Translations under genes and position numbers: made by a program
From: Chara braunii
Lineage: Eukaryota; Streptophyta; Charophyceae; Charales; Characeae
Direction: 5' to 3'
Length of the DNA stretch: 56,385 nucleotides
Assembly: GCA_003427395.1 (NCBI GenBank)
Contig: BFEA01000076.1
Span: forward strand, 1,715,229 to 1,771,613
Shown: positions 19,972-30,029 of the stretch, piece after piece
How the letters are laid out: the number at the start of each line of letters is the position of its first letter
Position numbering within the stretch: position 1 is the first letter of the stretch
Notes under the pieces: model-generated
Told to the model about the DNA's origin: nothing
What the model saw: only the letters and a program-made list of their open reading frames with translations
The model's database searches: none

Positions 19972-20823
19972 ATGCCGCATAATAAATAAAATTAAAGACG
20001 ATAATAAATCCCACGACACACGCAACTCCTACAGCAAGAAATAAGCAAGGCAAATACAAACAAGCAGGTTTTGAATCAATTTCCTAATCTAACTTTGCCG
20101 TCTGTTTTCTGTGTGATGACGTTCTACAGCAATATACAGGTACCGCAGCCACAATCAGTGTGATCAAGACAACAACACACTTGTGGTACACACAACAGCC
20201 ACAGACAATCAACAGGTAAGAAGTCAGCCAACACAACAACACAATCAATGGTTAGCTTTCAACCTTCCCAACAGTACCATCTACAGAAGCAATGTGATCA
20301 ACACCTCATCCTCATCAGCATGCCACGTGTCACCCCTGGAATGCCAACACAGCAGCTCGAAAGAGTCTGCCACGTCAGCACGTCAAAAACTCGATAGGTC
20401 TTCAAGGGGGGGTGCCATGTCAGCAATGCATACATGTAATGCCTGTCACGTCAACACAGTGCATCAACAACACAATTTATCAACAGCAGGTGCTCCCAAC
20501 ACAATATGTGCCACGTCAGACCATACCCTGCCACAATACCACATCATGCCACATAAGCAATGTGCCACATCAGCGGTCCCAATCTTCCCTTAACCAGCGC
20601 CACGTCAGCATGTCACCAACGAAGCTCTCGCTGGTAGTTCAATGCAGCCTCGTCATCATCTTCAAGGGACAGCTGCTCGCACGTGCAATACTACAATGTC
20701 TAGACTTGCGGTATTTACCGCGCCCGTTAACAAACGCGTTTCTTGCACATGCGGCACTTACCACTTACTTGGGGTGCCACGTTAGCACCTGACAACAAAC
20801 AACGGATTGCGATGAAGGAGTTA
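19972..20823 (-). other. Element B 5' untranslated leader
   Basis: No gene on the minus strand. It contains three exact CCACGTCA motifs (20370, 20511 and 20600) and several near matches; the reverse complement is the plant bZIP hexamer TGACGTGG. Confidence 0.6.
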
Positions 20824-20835
20824 GCTCCGATACCA
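20824..20835 (-). promoter_or_regulatory. Primer-binding site of element B
   Basis: On the minus strand TGGTATCGGAGC, three bases inside the 5' LTR. It is one base different from the initiator-Met tRNA 3' complement TGGTATCAGAGC. Confidence 0.85.
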
Positions 20836-20838
20836 AAT

Positions 20839-22026
20839 TGTCATGAACCCAGTCTAGCAGATACTCAACAGTCGTCAAACATCAGTAGTCTCAATATCTG
20901 CAACAAAGTCTCCAAATCGTGAAGTGATATCTCAAACAGTATCTCATTACCATTAGACGAAGAGAGTGGAGGGACAACAGACAGAGGAGAAGGTGGAAGA
21001 GATGATCAAAGATCACACAACAGTAATCCCTTCAAACCCCTCTCCTTCTCCGGGCTTCTTCCCTCTCCACGTCAACAACCAGTAGATGATAACAAGTATA
21101 GTAATCCTGATCACACACAATAGTGCCACATGGCACTTTTATCTCGTGAAGACCATGAAGACACAACAGTTTCCAGTGACGACGTCAACCTCAGGTGAGA
21201 ACCCGATCTCCTTCATCCACAGATCCCGATCTTCCTCCTCCTCGCAACCAGTCACCTCATGTAGACAACGTGGACAATGCCACGTCAACAGTCGAGACAG
21301 GTGGCATACGCCACATCGTCAATGAAGACCAGTGGCGCTTGCCACATCAACAATGCAGACTAGTAGCAGCGCCACATCAATATGCAACGTAGACCAGAGA
21401 CAGTGCCACATCAGCATGCAATGTAGACTAGAAGTAGCGCCACATCCGCATGCAATGTAGACCAGAAGCCGCACCACATCAGCATACAATGTAGACCAGA
21501 AGTAGCGCCACATCAGCATGCTTGGCGCACAATGCAGAAAGTGCCAGCATGCTGTCGTCATCGTCCACAGTGCCTGCGCTCAGCCAGCGTGCAGCAAGCG
21601 TCTCGCCAGCGTCTGGTTGAAGTCGAGCCAGCATCCAAGCAGCATAGCAAGACTGAATGCTGACCACCTCGAGGCCAGGCTTTAAGTAGCATTTGATGAG
21701 GCTGTCTGGCCTCAAGTCCTGTTCCCTCAGTCGTCCAGATTGCCTCACAACCGAGGGCCCCAATTGTGTACAGTTGCAGACTTCCCCTTGGACCTGATGC
21801 TGTTTGGGTACCTCCATACAAACAAGTGTGTGTGCTTGACCGGCAGCATGGACTGGGTGCCTTTGGACTTTGACTGTTGGTGTCACGACAGTTGACGAAA
21901 GTCAATTGTCTCACGTCCAGGCCCTGAATTTCCGTGTGGGGTCTTTTTCCCCCGTTTCGGCCAGGGCTGAGGGCGGCCAAGGAGGCCCTCAGACATTCTA
22001 CGAGACATATGGCATGGGTTATTGCA
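20839..22026 (-). repeat. Element B 5' LTR
   Basis: Pairs with 13099-14255 and carries the same minisatellite at 21330-21525. Only 16 bases separate it from the LTR of element C. Confidence 0.9.
21330..21525. repeat. Minisatellite in LTR B (right)
   Basis: Repeated units of roughly 35 bases based on GCGCCACATCAGCATGCAAT, as in the left LTR. Confidence 0.85.
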
Positions 22027-22042
22027 CCGGTCCTAATCAACA

Positions 22043-23049
22043 TGCAAGGAAAATAAACAACAGCGAGATGACAATCCAGATTACACCATGACATTGAAAG
22101 CCAGATAGTCACACCGTGTCCAGAGAGCAGCATTGCACCAATAATACACCAATGGAGGTTCATAGTACTGAAAACCAATGTCATGGAGAGCAGGCTCTCT
22201 CCTCATCCACACAAGAGTCCAGTCCCTTCACTCTCCTACTTGGCGTTCAGCGCCCAGCCTACTCCTAACACAGCTACTACAGCCTACTAATTGACAATGC
22301 AACTGTTGATATCAGCAGCAACCTGAAGTACTTGAAGATGTCGCCCATGCAGACCATCGCCAATACAAGGTAAGTGCCCTCACATCATCATCATCATCAT
22401 CCTTCACCTATCCCCTGTCTTTATTCCCACGTCTGTCCTCTCTTAAACCCGAAGACCACCCCGCACCTCACTGTAGACCAAGCTCACCAGCTATGGTGGT
22501 TGGGCTATGGCGCTGCCCTCAGCAACGCCCTTCTTCCCTGCACGACCGCACGTGCTGCACCTCGCCTCTCAGCGCCAGCCAGCAGCCGCGAGCTCTTGCT
22601 CCAGCAGCGCTGCCACTAGCATGCGAGTGCCTGAATGAGGCTGCCAGGGGAGAGCTCTTTCCTTTATGGAAAGAGCTGGCCTGCTCGCGCAGCCAGAAGC
22701 TTCCGGAAGGCCCCAGGAGGCTGCCTGTGTACAACAGCTACTGGGCTGCTAGGCCTCATTCGGTTGGGCGCCCAACTATCTCTGTATGAGGCTGCGAATC
22801 ACGCCCAGGGCCTGCATTCTTTGGAAAAGCCCGGAGGGCCGTGGAAATGTCTTTGTTGCCCGGCCAAAGTTTCTCTCAACCAACTGGCGCGTCGCAACTG
22901 CCTGGACCCCAAATATGAAATTGACAGTCGAGGGCCTCTTGCGATATGTTAGGCCCGCCTTCACTTAGGCCGGGCACCTCCGCCTTCACTTAGGGCGGGC
23001 AATGCTGCAAACAGGGCCCTTAGGCCTACCGAGGACCCTGATCGTCGCA
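22043..23049 (-). repeat. Element C 3' LTR
   Basis: Pairs with 30030-31085. Related but divergent from the LTR of element D (34839-35829). Confidence 0.9.
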
Positions 23050-23089
23050 TTCCCTCGTGCTTTACTTCGTGAGTCCTTTGAGAAGTCTT

Positions 23090-23506
23090 TTATTCTGCAG
23101 GCATCTTTCCTTCGAGTGCTCTTTCGTAGCCTGCTATCACTTGAGGTGCTGTTCTCATGAGTTCTTCTCGTGTGAACCAGCGATCCTCCTTAGGATCCAG
23201 ATGATGTTTGAAGCTCACACGATACTGCATTCTCGGTTTAGGAGGGCGCCCTCTGCCTGATGGTCGAGGAACAGGCATCACTTGATGCTCAACGATCTGG
23301 TCCACATCCACTTCGCCGGCCATGGTTGGGGGCAGCATTGATCTTCTGGAGGGAAACTGCTCAGTGGCAGCAAAAGGTGCTAACTTGGAGGCATGGAACA
23401 CAGGGTAGGTACGCAAGTGAGGTGGGATGCGGATTACATATGAAGGACCATCTGGTTGATCTCCTACAATGTCTAAGATCTCCCAGGGCCCAAAGTACTG
23501 TGGCAT
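23090..23506 (-). CDS. Element C integrase C-terminus and chromodomain
   Basis: 138-residue open frame: MPQYFGPWEILDIVGDQ and IPPHLRTYPVFHASKLAP (integrase C-terminus), then VDQIVEHQVMPVPRPSGRGR and QYRVSFKHHLDPKEDRWFT (chromodomain). It ends at an in-frame stop close to the LTR. This is the best preserved chromodomain in the window. Confidence 0.82.
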   Translation of the reverse strand: MPQYFGPWEILDIVGDQPDGPSYVIRIPPHLRTYPVFHASKLAPFAATEQFPSRRSMLPPTMAGEVDVDQIVEHQVMPVPRPSGRGRPPKPRMQYRVSFKHHLDPKEDRWFTREELMRTAPQVIAGYERALEGKMPAE

Positions 23507-23661
23507 TAACTTGCGGGATATGCCTAACTCCTGACCAAGCTCAACGGACTTAACCAGACTCTCTCGCCTACCTGAAAGTTAGAAGGCCGTCTATGTTTAT
23601 TCTCAGACGCAATCATTGCTTCCTGAGATTTCCTAATATGTTCAACGGCCTGTTGCAACAT

Positions 23662-24639
23662 CTATTCATACTTGACAACAAACTCTATGCTGCCAGGTGC
23701 TGACGTGGGTTGTCTTTCTGGTAGCAGAAAGTCAAGCGCAGATTTGGGCTTCCAACCAAGATGTAGCTGGTTGGGAGTCATATCGGTGGTACTGTGCACA
23801 ACATTGTTGTACAGGCTGGCGACGAGAGGTAACTTCTCGTCCCAGTCATCCTGGCTTGGCTTAATATAATGCCGAAGCAGGTGCTGCACTACCCGGTTCA
23901 TCTGTTCTGCCTGGCCATTTGACTCAGGGTGATTCCCTAACGTCATTTGGAGCGTTGTGCCCATTTGTTCAGCAGTAGACTGCTACAGCTCACTCGTGAA
24001 CCTTACATCCCTATCACTAACGATAGATGTAGGTAGACCGAAGTCCCTTACCCAGTTGTCCATGAATAGTTTGATGACAAAGTCAGTTCTAGCAGTTTCT
24101 GGCATAGCGATCACTCTTGCATACTGAGTAAAGCGGTCCACTATTACGAAGATGTGCCTTTTGCCGGACTTACTGGTCACAAGAGTATCCATGAAGTCCA
24201 TGGACACACTCTAACCAAGACCTTCAGGAATCGGCAAGGGCTTAATGAGCCCAAGCGGTGTCTTAGTCCTACGTTTGTCCCTTTGACGAACTTGGCATGT
24301 TTCAACATAGTGTTTCGCATCTTCCATCATAGAGGGCCACCATAATCTCTGCACTAAGTTCACTGATGTCTTCCTATAGCCAAAATGACCAGTTGCATCA
24401 TGGCATTCTCCTAAAAATAAACTACGCAAAGACTCGCTATTAGCAACACATAATCTTTTATTCCCTGCCTTCTCGAGAAACAGCAAGCCATCTACCATCG
24501 TAAATTCGTCCAAAGTCTTTTTGTCCTTTGCTTGGAATCTACGGATGATCTCTGACATAACTAGATCTCCCTGATAGGCTTCCACCAGCGATCGAGTGAG
24601 TTCGTTAGATATGCCGAACTTAGTGACTAGCGCGCCCAA
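23662..24639 (-). pseudogene. Element C integrase zinc domain and core
   Basis: 24639-24211 holds the HHCC domain (LGECHDATGHFGYRKTSV, YVETCQVRQRDK; the last Cys of CX2C appears changed to Arg). 24207-23983 holds the first two catalytic aspartates (FVIVDRFTQYARV, VSDRDVRF). 23964-23662 holds the glutamate (NHPESNGQAEQMN). Stops at about 24208 and 23970 split one gene into three. Confidence 0.82.
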
Positions 24640-24651
24640 ATAGTCTGCCCT

Positions 24652-25065
24652 TCATGATAGTGCATCAGCCACTTTGTTATATGTACCCTTGATAGGATCA
24701 AGTTGATAGTCATACATGTCTATCACTTGAATCCATCTTTTGAGTGCGTCAGATAGTACAGGCTGTGTCTTAATCCAACGCAAAGTCTCCAGGTCAGACC
24801 TCACATAGAAGAATCTTCCTAGGAGGTAGTGTCTCCAATGAATTAGCGCTCTGTACAGGGCGTAGAGCTCTCTCTCATATGTGGACTTAGCTAACTTCTG
24901 AGAAGGCATCTTTTTACTCATATACTTGACCAGTCTCAACTTTGGCCCCTCCTGTTGCGCAAGGACCGCACCTATGCCATATTGGCTGGCGTCTATGGTC
25001 ACAACAAACGGCTTGTCAGGATCTGGAAGCTTGAGAACTTCATAGTGTGTTAGAGCATACTTCAA
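24652..25065 (-). CDS. Element C RNase H
   Basis: 137 residues: PFVVTIDASQYGIGAVLAQ, AKSTYERELYALYRALIHWR, YLLGRFFYVRSDLETLRW and YNKVADALS. All family landmarks from the catalytic Asp to the junction with integrase are in one frame. Confidence 0.85.
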   Translation of the reverse strand: MKYALTHYEVLKLPDPDKPFVVTIDASQYGIGAVLAQQEGPKLRLVKYMSKKMPSQKLAKSTYERELYALYRALIHWRHYLLGRFFYVRSDLETLRWIKTQPVLSDALKRWIQVIDMYDYQLDPIKGTYNKVADALS

Positions 25066-25150
25066 TTTCTTGAAGCTTGCCTCACACTCTTCAGTCCACT
25101 CCCAAGGGGTGTCAAGTCGAGTTAGATCTGTTAATGGGGAGGCTACCGTA

Positions 25151-25845
25151 CTAGTTTTTGACGAAAGGACGATAATAGCCTGTCATTCCCAAAAACGATA
25201 TGACCTCAGTAACAGTCTGAGGTCTAGGCCAGTCACATATGCTGGCCACCTTTGCGTCTTCCGGCCTCAACCCATCTGCTGAAATCTCATGACCCAGGTA
25301 CAAGATATTGGTGCGACCAAACTCTAGATGTGTATAAGAGACAGATCCACGTATGTTGGCCACCTTTGCGTCTTCCGGCCTCAACCCATCTGCTGAAATC
25401 TCATGACCCAGGTACAAGATATTGGTGCGACCAAACTCGCATTTCTCCAAGTTAATCTTGTACTGGTGCTGTCTTAGGAGACCTAGCACTGTATTCAGGT
25501 GCTCAGCGTGCTCCTCTGCAGTCTTACTAAAGATGAGGATATCGTCGAGATACATGCTAAGTAATCATGAAAAATCCTATTCATTGCGTGATGGAACGTA
25601 CTAGGGGCATTGCATAGGCCAAAGGGCATCACCACAAACTGGTACAGACCATACCTGGTCTGAAATGCGGTTTTGTGTTGATCCTCAGGTCTAATAGCAA
25701 TTTGATGGTATCCGAACTTTAGCTCTATCTTAGTAAAGTACCGGCATCCCTGCACTCTATCCAATAGGTCGTCGATGCGGGGTAGGGGTTCTACGTTTTT
25801 AATAGTGATGGCATTGAGACCCCTATAGTCAATGCACATCCTCAA
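25151..25845 (-). pseudogene. Element C reverse transcriptase with adapter insertion
   Basis: 25845-25495 encodes [32 protein letters not shown] (motif A reads KIEL where KIDL is usual) and [14 protein letters not shown]. 25555-25151 encodes [12 protein letters not shown] and the thumb. A deletion near 25557 removes residues before YLDD and shifts frame. A Tn5 adapter at 25326-25344 with a duplicated 90-base flank adds a false insertion to the thumb. Confidence 0.82.
25326..25344. other. Nextera (Tn5 mosaic end) adapter remnant
   Basis: AGATGTGTATAAGAGACAG, preceded by the CT that ends the opposing adapter. Sequence before it (about 25236-25323) is repeated after it (about 25353-25438). Assembly artefact. 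Confidence 0.96.
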
Positions 25846-26620
25846 GGTACCTCCCTTCTCGGTACGAATAGGACTGGAGCGTCGTAGGCGGAGGTACTAG
25901 GCCGAATCCATCCCTTCTCTGTGAGCTCCTTGAGCTGGCGGCGGAGCTCATCTAACTCCATAGGAGACATCCTATAGATTCGTCCTCTAGGCACCTTACT
26001 ACCTGGGACCACCTCTATTGCATGGACAACCTCCTTTTCTACCACGCCAGTGGGCTCCTCAAAAAGGTCTGAATACTGAGCGACGACTGATTCTATCTCT
26101 GGGGGTGTTTTAACGGCCTCCCCTTTCTCAGAGACAACAACTAAGTACATGCCCTCCTCGCGATTATGTTCATAGTAGTTATAGAAAGAGGAGGCACACA
26201 TGCAGCCGTAGTTTTCCACTAGACTGCTAGCTTTATACTTTTGCAGCCTAACCGTCCTACCGTTTGGAAGCTTGTGTATCAACACCTTTCTATCCCAATC
26301 AAACTGAGGTTGAGAAACCTCGAGGTAGTACATGCCTAATAGCATATCAAAGGGCAGTTCGTCGCTAACCAGGAAGGAGATCTTGTGGCTCACTTCCCCT
26401 CCTCCATAGGAGAAGGTGCAGACTACATCCTTGACATAATCTTTTACCACCATTTGGTGCTTGTTGGCTATCGTCGAAGCTACAGTTCTGCTAAGCTGTT
26501 GCACTTGGTCCCCAAAGCGCAGTTTATCCACACAAGCACGACTGATGAAGTTTCATGCAGAGCATATGTCTGCGAAGGCGCCAACCTGCGGCCACCTACA
26601 TCAACCTCTACCACGAAATG
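25842..26620 (-). pseudogene. Element C protease and pre-RT linker
   Basis: 229 residues from 26531 include LPFDMLLGMYYLEVSQPQF (retropepsin second hallmark), VVAQYSDLFEEPTG and [20 protein letters not shown] leading into RT. The catalytic loop just upstream (about 26540-26570) reads D-I-C-S-A and then a stop, so the active site is destroyed. Confidence 0.75.
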
Positions 26621-26844
26621 TTCACCCTTTGGACCTCTACTGATCATCGCCCAAGAGTCCCTGGGGTCCTTCCCTGACCATTCAGTCTCTAACTCCTCTA
26701 GGGCCTCAGACACATCTCTCGAACAGAGTGTCGGTGGGTCTGAATGTGTCTGCGGGGCGATGTATGGGTCACTAGCCTTGGCCAACGCCTGAAGTGGGGA
26801 AGGCAACGTAACCACTTCAGCGCGAGTAAGAGCGGCTAACACTC

Positions 26845-27951
26845 CTATTGACCCGAGGAGTTTCCTTGCGAAGTGCTCGCAGAAGCACTGCCAGGGTTTG
26901 AAGATAAGCCCACAACTGTTGGTGATGCTACCTTCGTGGTGACCTTTTTGCTTCGGCATGTCCGTGACGTGTGGCCATAATTGCCACATTTCATGCTTGT
27001 GCCCCTGGCAACTCGGTCCCTCCACACCTCGTAGTCTAAACCAATTTTCACCCATGCGGGTGTCCCTTGGTCGCCCTGACCCGTGGACCGTACTACCTTC
27101 TTTTTCCCGGTCCCCCTAGCCTTTTCTTTGATAGGTGCCACGACTCCCCCATCCGAAGTCTCACTGGCCCCATCCTGCTCTGTCACCTCCCTAAGGTCTA
27201 GGAAATCGTCAATCTCCATCGTTTGACCACCGTGGTCAACGAACATTAACTGACCCTTCTTCCAGTCCTGGGGGAGTCTCTTCCTACCATCATGGGACAC
27301 CTGATGCGAGGATCCCAGCTTGGCCTCTATATCTAGGGCCTTCCTGCTGAATGTAGCAAAGCTGTGTTGGTCTATGTAGGCTTCATCCACCAGTTTCGTC
27401 CTCACTTCTGATGGAAGACATCTCAAATAATCTGTGAGGAGTACTTGAGGTTCAAAGCGCACACCAGGTACTACGATCAGACGTTCTACAACGTCTGTGA
27501 CTTCGCAAACATTCTTGTACTTTTTGGCACAAAGATTGTTGATCGCGTCGGTGGCCTTCTGAGCCCCTTGAGGGTCATGCCACCTCTTGTACACAGTCTG
27601 TACGAAATGTTCCAATGTCTGGGCCCGTGCCCATGCGTCGAAGTCCTGACCATAGCCCTGCTGCTGCACTAACCCGTTCAACCAACGTGTCGCCGAACCT
27701 TCTAAAAAGGACGCAGCAACTACAACCTCCTGCTCTGGCCTTGTAAGCTTATGCCTCACATATGTAGGCACAGTTCTTACCCAGGTGTCCAGATCCTCAT
27801 CCTTCTTCCTATCTCCAGAAAAAGGTTTAGGACTCATCAGAGGAATCTTGGGCATCCACTGTATAGGCTGCATGGGCCCAGGGACTTGCTGCAGCGGCTG
27901 CATAGCCACTGAAACAGGCTGTTGCACACTAACCTGGGCCTGGCTTGACAA
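26845..27951 (-). pseudogene. Element C gag, capsid and nucleocapsid
   Basis: 368-residue open frame: Pro/Gln-rich lead, then PKPFSGDRKKDEDLDTWV, ASFLEGSATRWLNGL and FVQTVYKRWHD, a typical capsid core. A degenerate zinc knuckle (SMKCGNYGHTSRTC) follows, in which the first cysteine is serine. A frameshift near 27950 separates it from the N-terminal gag frame. Downstream gag tail continues in another frame (27055-26480). Confidence 0.8.
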
Positions 27952-28742
27952 TGGGACAGTAGTGACGGTACGACTGAGACTCTATGAACCGGACCACTAG
28001 TTGCTACTAAACCACCTGGACGGGGCATGCCAAACATAGGAGAGAAAGGTGGCCTTGTGGTTTGCGGCATCAATGAAGGACCCGCACCCGCAGGGGGAGC
28101 TACCGCAAACTGCGGCTGCCTCATTACTGTACGAGGAGCCCGAAGTTCAACCAGAATTTGTTTCTGGCCTGCCACCAATTCGGTCAGCAATTCCTGCTGG
28201 ACATTCTGCGCTTCTGCCACTGATAGTAAGGCACTACGTAGCACACGGACAGCAGAGTCTAATACCGCCTCATCTAGCCCTTCCAGTTTGCCTAGCTCCT
28301 GCACTCTACTTCCTAGTCTAGCCTTTATGAGTATTGCTTTTCTTCTCCTCTCTGCTGCTTCGTCCAACTGTCGCTGCAGCTCATCCTGAAGTTCTTCTGC
28401 CTGTAGGATTTCTAAATCCTCCGGTGTGAGTGGACTCTGCTGGCTGACTTGCAAACCAACAGACTGACTAACTGCACCCGATCCACATTGCCCTGCTCCC
28501 GACAAAGAGGACTGGGAAGAGATTTGTGACGTAGAGGCGACGGTAGTCATCGCAGCCGCTAAGCTGGCTGCTGCGTCCCTAATCCTCCTCGCTGCTACCC
28601 TCTCCCTTGCTTCCCTTCGTAGTCTCCTTTCCTCCCCAGGAGCTAACTCCTGGAAAGTGATTGGTTGACTAAGAGCGGTTCTTCGTGTGATCCTAAGGGG
28701 TTGCACTAGCCTTCCCTCCTCCTCACTGCTGTCTTCACTCAT
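27837..28742 (-). CDS. Element C gag N-terminal part
   Basis: 301 residues from an ATG at 28742: acidic start (MSEDSSEEEGR), Arg/Ala-rich helix (ERRLRREARERVAARRIRDA), Ser/Gln-rich linker and an amphipathic coiled coil (EELQDELQRQLDEAAERRRK). It runs into a Pro/Met-rich stretch that continues as gag capsid in the next frame. The ATG and open frame make the start reasonably secure. Confidence 0.72.
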   Translation of the reverse strand: MSEDSSEEEGRLVQPLRITRRTALSQPITFQELAPGEERRLRREARERVAARRIRDAAASLAAAMTTVASTSQISSQSSLSGAGQCGSGAVSQSVGLQVSQQSPLTPEDLEILQAEELQDELQRQLDEAAERRRKAILIKARLGSRVQELGKLEGLDEAVLDSAVRVLRSALLSVAEAQNVQQELLTELVAGQKQILVELRAPRTVMRQPQFAVAPPAGAGPSLMPQTTRPPFSPMFGMPRPGGLVATSGPVHRVSVVPSLLSHCQARPRLVCNSLFQWLCSRCSKSLGPCSLYSGCPRFL

Positions 28743-30014
28743 GAGCTACAGTGTGTGTGATCTAAACTAGAATCCACACTGAATCCTACCTTAGCATGAC
28801 ACACAACCGCATATGATACACAACAACTTACGGTCGGTCCGAACAGAAACAAGTAGGTGATGTAGTTGCAACTAATGTCAGGTCCTACAGGATATGTTAA
28901 ATCTATTTTTAGATTACTCTAATACAAATAGCATTGCAGCAAAGACCTAGTCTGTCTGTAGCTGTCTGTCAATTGTAACTTGTTAGTCAAGTCTGTAACA
29001 ACTAAATAATAAAAACATAAATAACATCTCCTGTTGGAGATGTACACTGGATGGCAGATTATCTGTTGATTGCCATTGCGAATAGTTACCGGAATCCCCC
29101 CTCCCCCTGTGTCCTTCTTGATTGGTCGCTTTGTGTCAACGTCCTGAGCATCTGGTTGAGCAGCGTGTCCAAAGGTGTGCAATCCGGCCCACCCCTATGC
29201 CCCAAGTCAACGCCGAACCTGCCAGCCCCTACACTTTATTTATCCTCGCATGCAACGAGCCTTCCACCTGGTTTGATCTGGCTGATCAGGAAGGATTTAA
29301 GGAGAGCCCCCATGCCCTCAGGAATTATTTAACGTCGCAGACAGGACCACGATCACAGCTAGATTCAACACCAAGTCCGCAGCCAGAAATATTTAAAGAC
29401 GGTCTGGTAAGCGTCTGTCCAAAGGGCTGGCATGCCCTGCATGACCTCTATTGCGCAAGCAGCAGAACCAAGGACTTGCTGCCAAGCATGCGTGTACTAG
29501 TCCCAGCAGGTTGGCATGGTGACCGTGACCCGAGTGCTTCGTCCAGGGCCCTTCAGAGGCTTCGTGCGTCTCCCACCAGCGTGCTGCCCAGGAAGAACGT
29601 CGACTCTCAAGGTTGAGCGCTCACGACACCTCACATCGAGAGGACTCTCAAGACAAAACTCACTTCCTCACAGTAAGAAGTAACGAAGACGGTAGATAAG
29701 GAAGAGAGCAACGTACCTCATAATGCTGCCCCGAACCACAGATTTCTCACTGGCAACCTGATGTGCATTTATGATGACCGGTCTTTGCCTCGGCACAACC
29801 AACAGCAGAATGTTGTTCCACCTCGGCTTAATATGTCACATCAGCGAGCTCTCATCATCCAGCATACACCCCGTATGTCACCACATAGCTCCCTGGCGCG
29901 CCCACTCTACCNTGGGCCNCCNAANGTTCAANNNCAATGNCTTATCACTGCCCCACACCTCATGCGAAGCACCAATAGCTATTGCGAAGAACCAATGAAG
30001 CGCAATATGAACCA
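28743..30014 (-). other. Element C 5' untranslated leader
   Basis: No minus-strand gene. Contains an antisense ORF (29122-29616) and a patch with ambiguous bases (29912-29940). Confidence 0.6.
29122..29616 (+). CDS. Unidentified plus-strand ORF in element C leader
   Basis: 164 residues, ATG to TGA, antisense to element C and upstream of gag, the same relative place as the antisense ORF in element B. Sequence is complex, not low-complexity (ASPYTLFILACNEPSTWFDL, SVCPKGWHALHDLYCASS). No motif I recognise. It could be a captured gene fragment, or chance. Confidence 0.3.
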   Translation: MVALCQRPEHLVEQRVQRCAIRPTPMPQVNAEPASPYTLFILACNEPSTWFDLADQEGFKESPHALRNYLTSQTGPRSQLDSTPSPQPEIFKDGLVSVCPKGWHALHDLYCASSRTKDLLPSMRVLVPAGWHGDRDPSASSRALQRLRASPTSVLPRKNVDSQG

Positions 30015-30026
30015 GCTCTGATACCA
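30015..30026 (-). promoter_or_regulatory. Primer-binding site of element C
   Basis: On the minus strand TGGTATCAGAGC, three bases inside the 5' LTR: complement of the initiator-Met tRNA 3' end. Confidence 0.92.
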
Positions 30027-30029
30027 AAT

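Larger units (their letters stand above)
13099..22026 (-). mobile_element. Ty3/gypsy chromovirus-type element B, nested in A
   Basis: LTRs 13099-14255 and 20839-22026 share TGTCATGAA...GTTATTGCA termini. A tRNA-Met primer site lies just inside the right LTR, and internal gag-pol order is correct on the minus strand. The flanking 5-mers are CCAGG (left) and CCGGT (right), not a clean target-site duplication. Coding regions carry stops and a scaffold gap. Confidence 0.88.

Noticed and set aside
22374-22968. Overlapping plus- and minus-strand open frames of 60-105 codons
   Set aside because: They lie in LTR C, are repeated in the other LTR and have no recognisable domain.
27825-27840. Hammerhead-like CTGATGAGTCC on the minus strand in element C gag
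   Set aside because: It is gag coding sequence (MSPKPFSGD region) with no other ribozyme parts.
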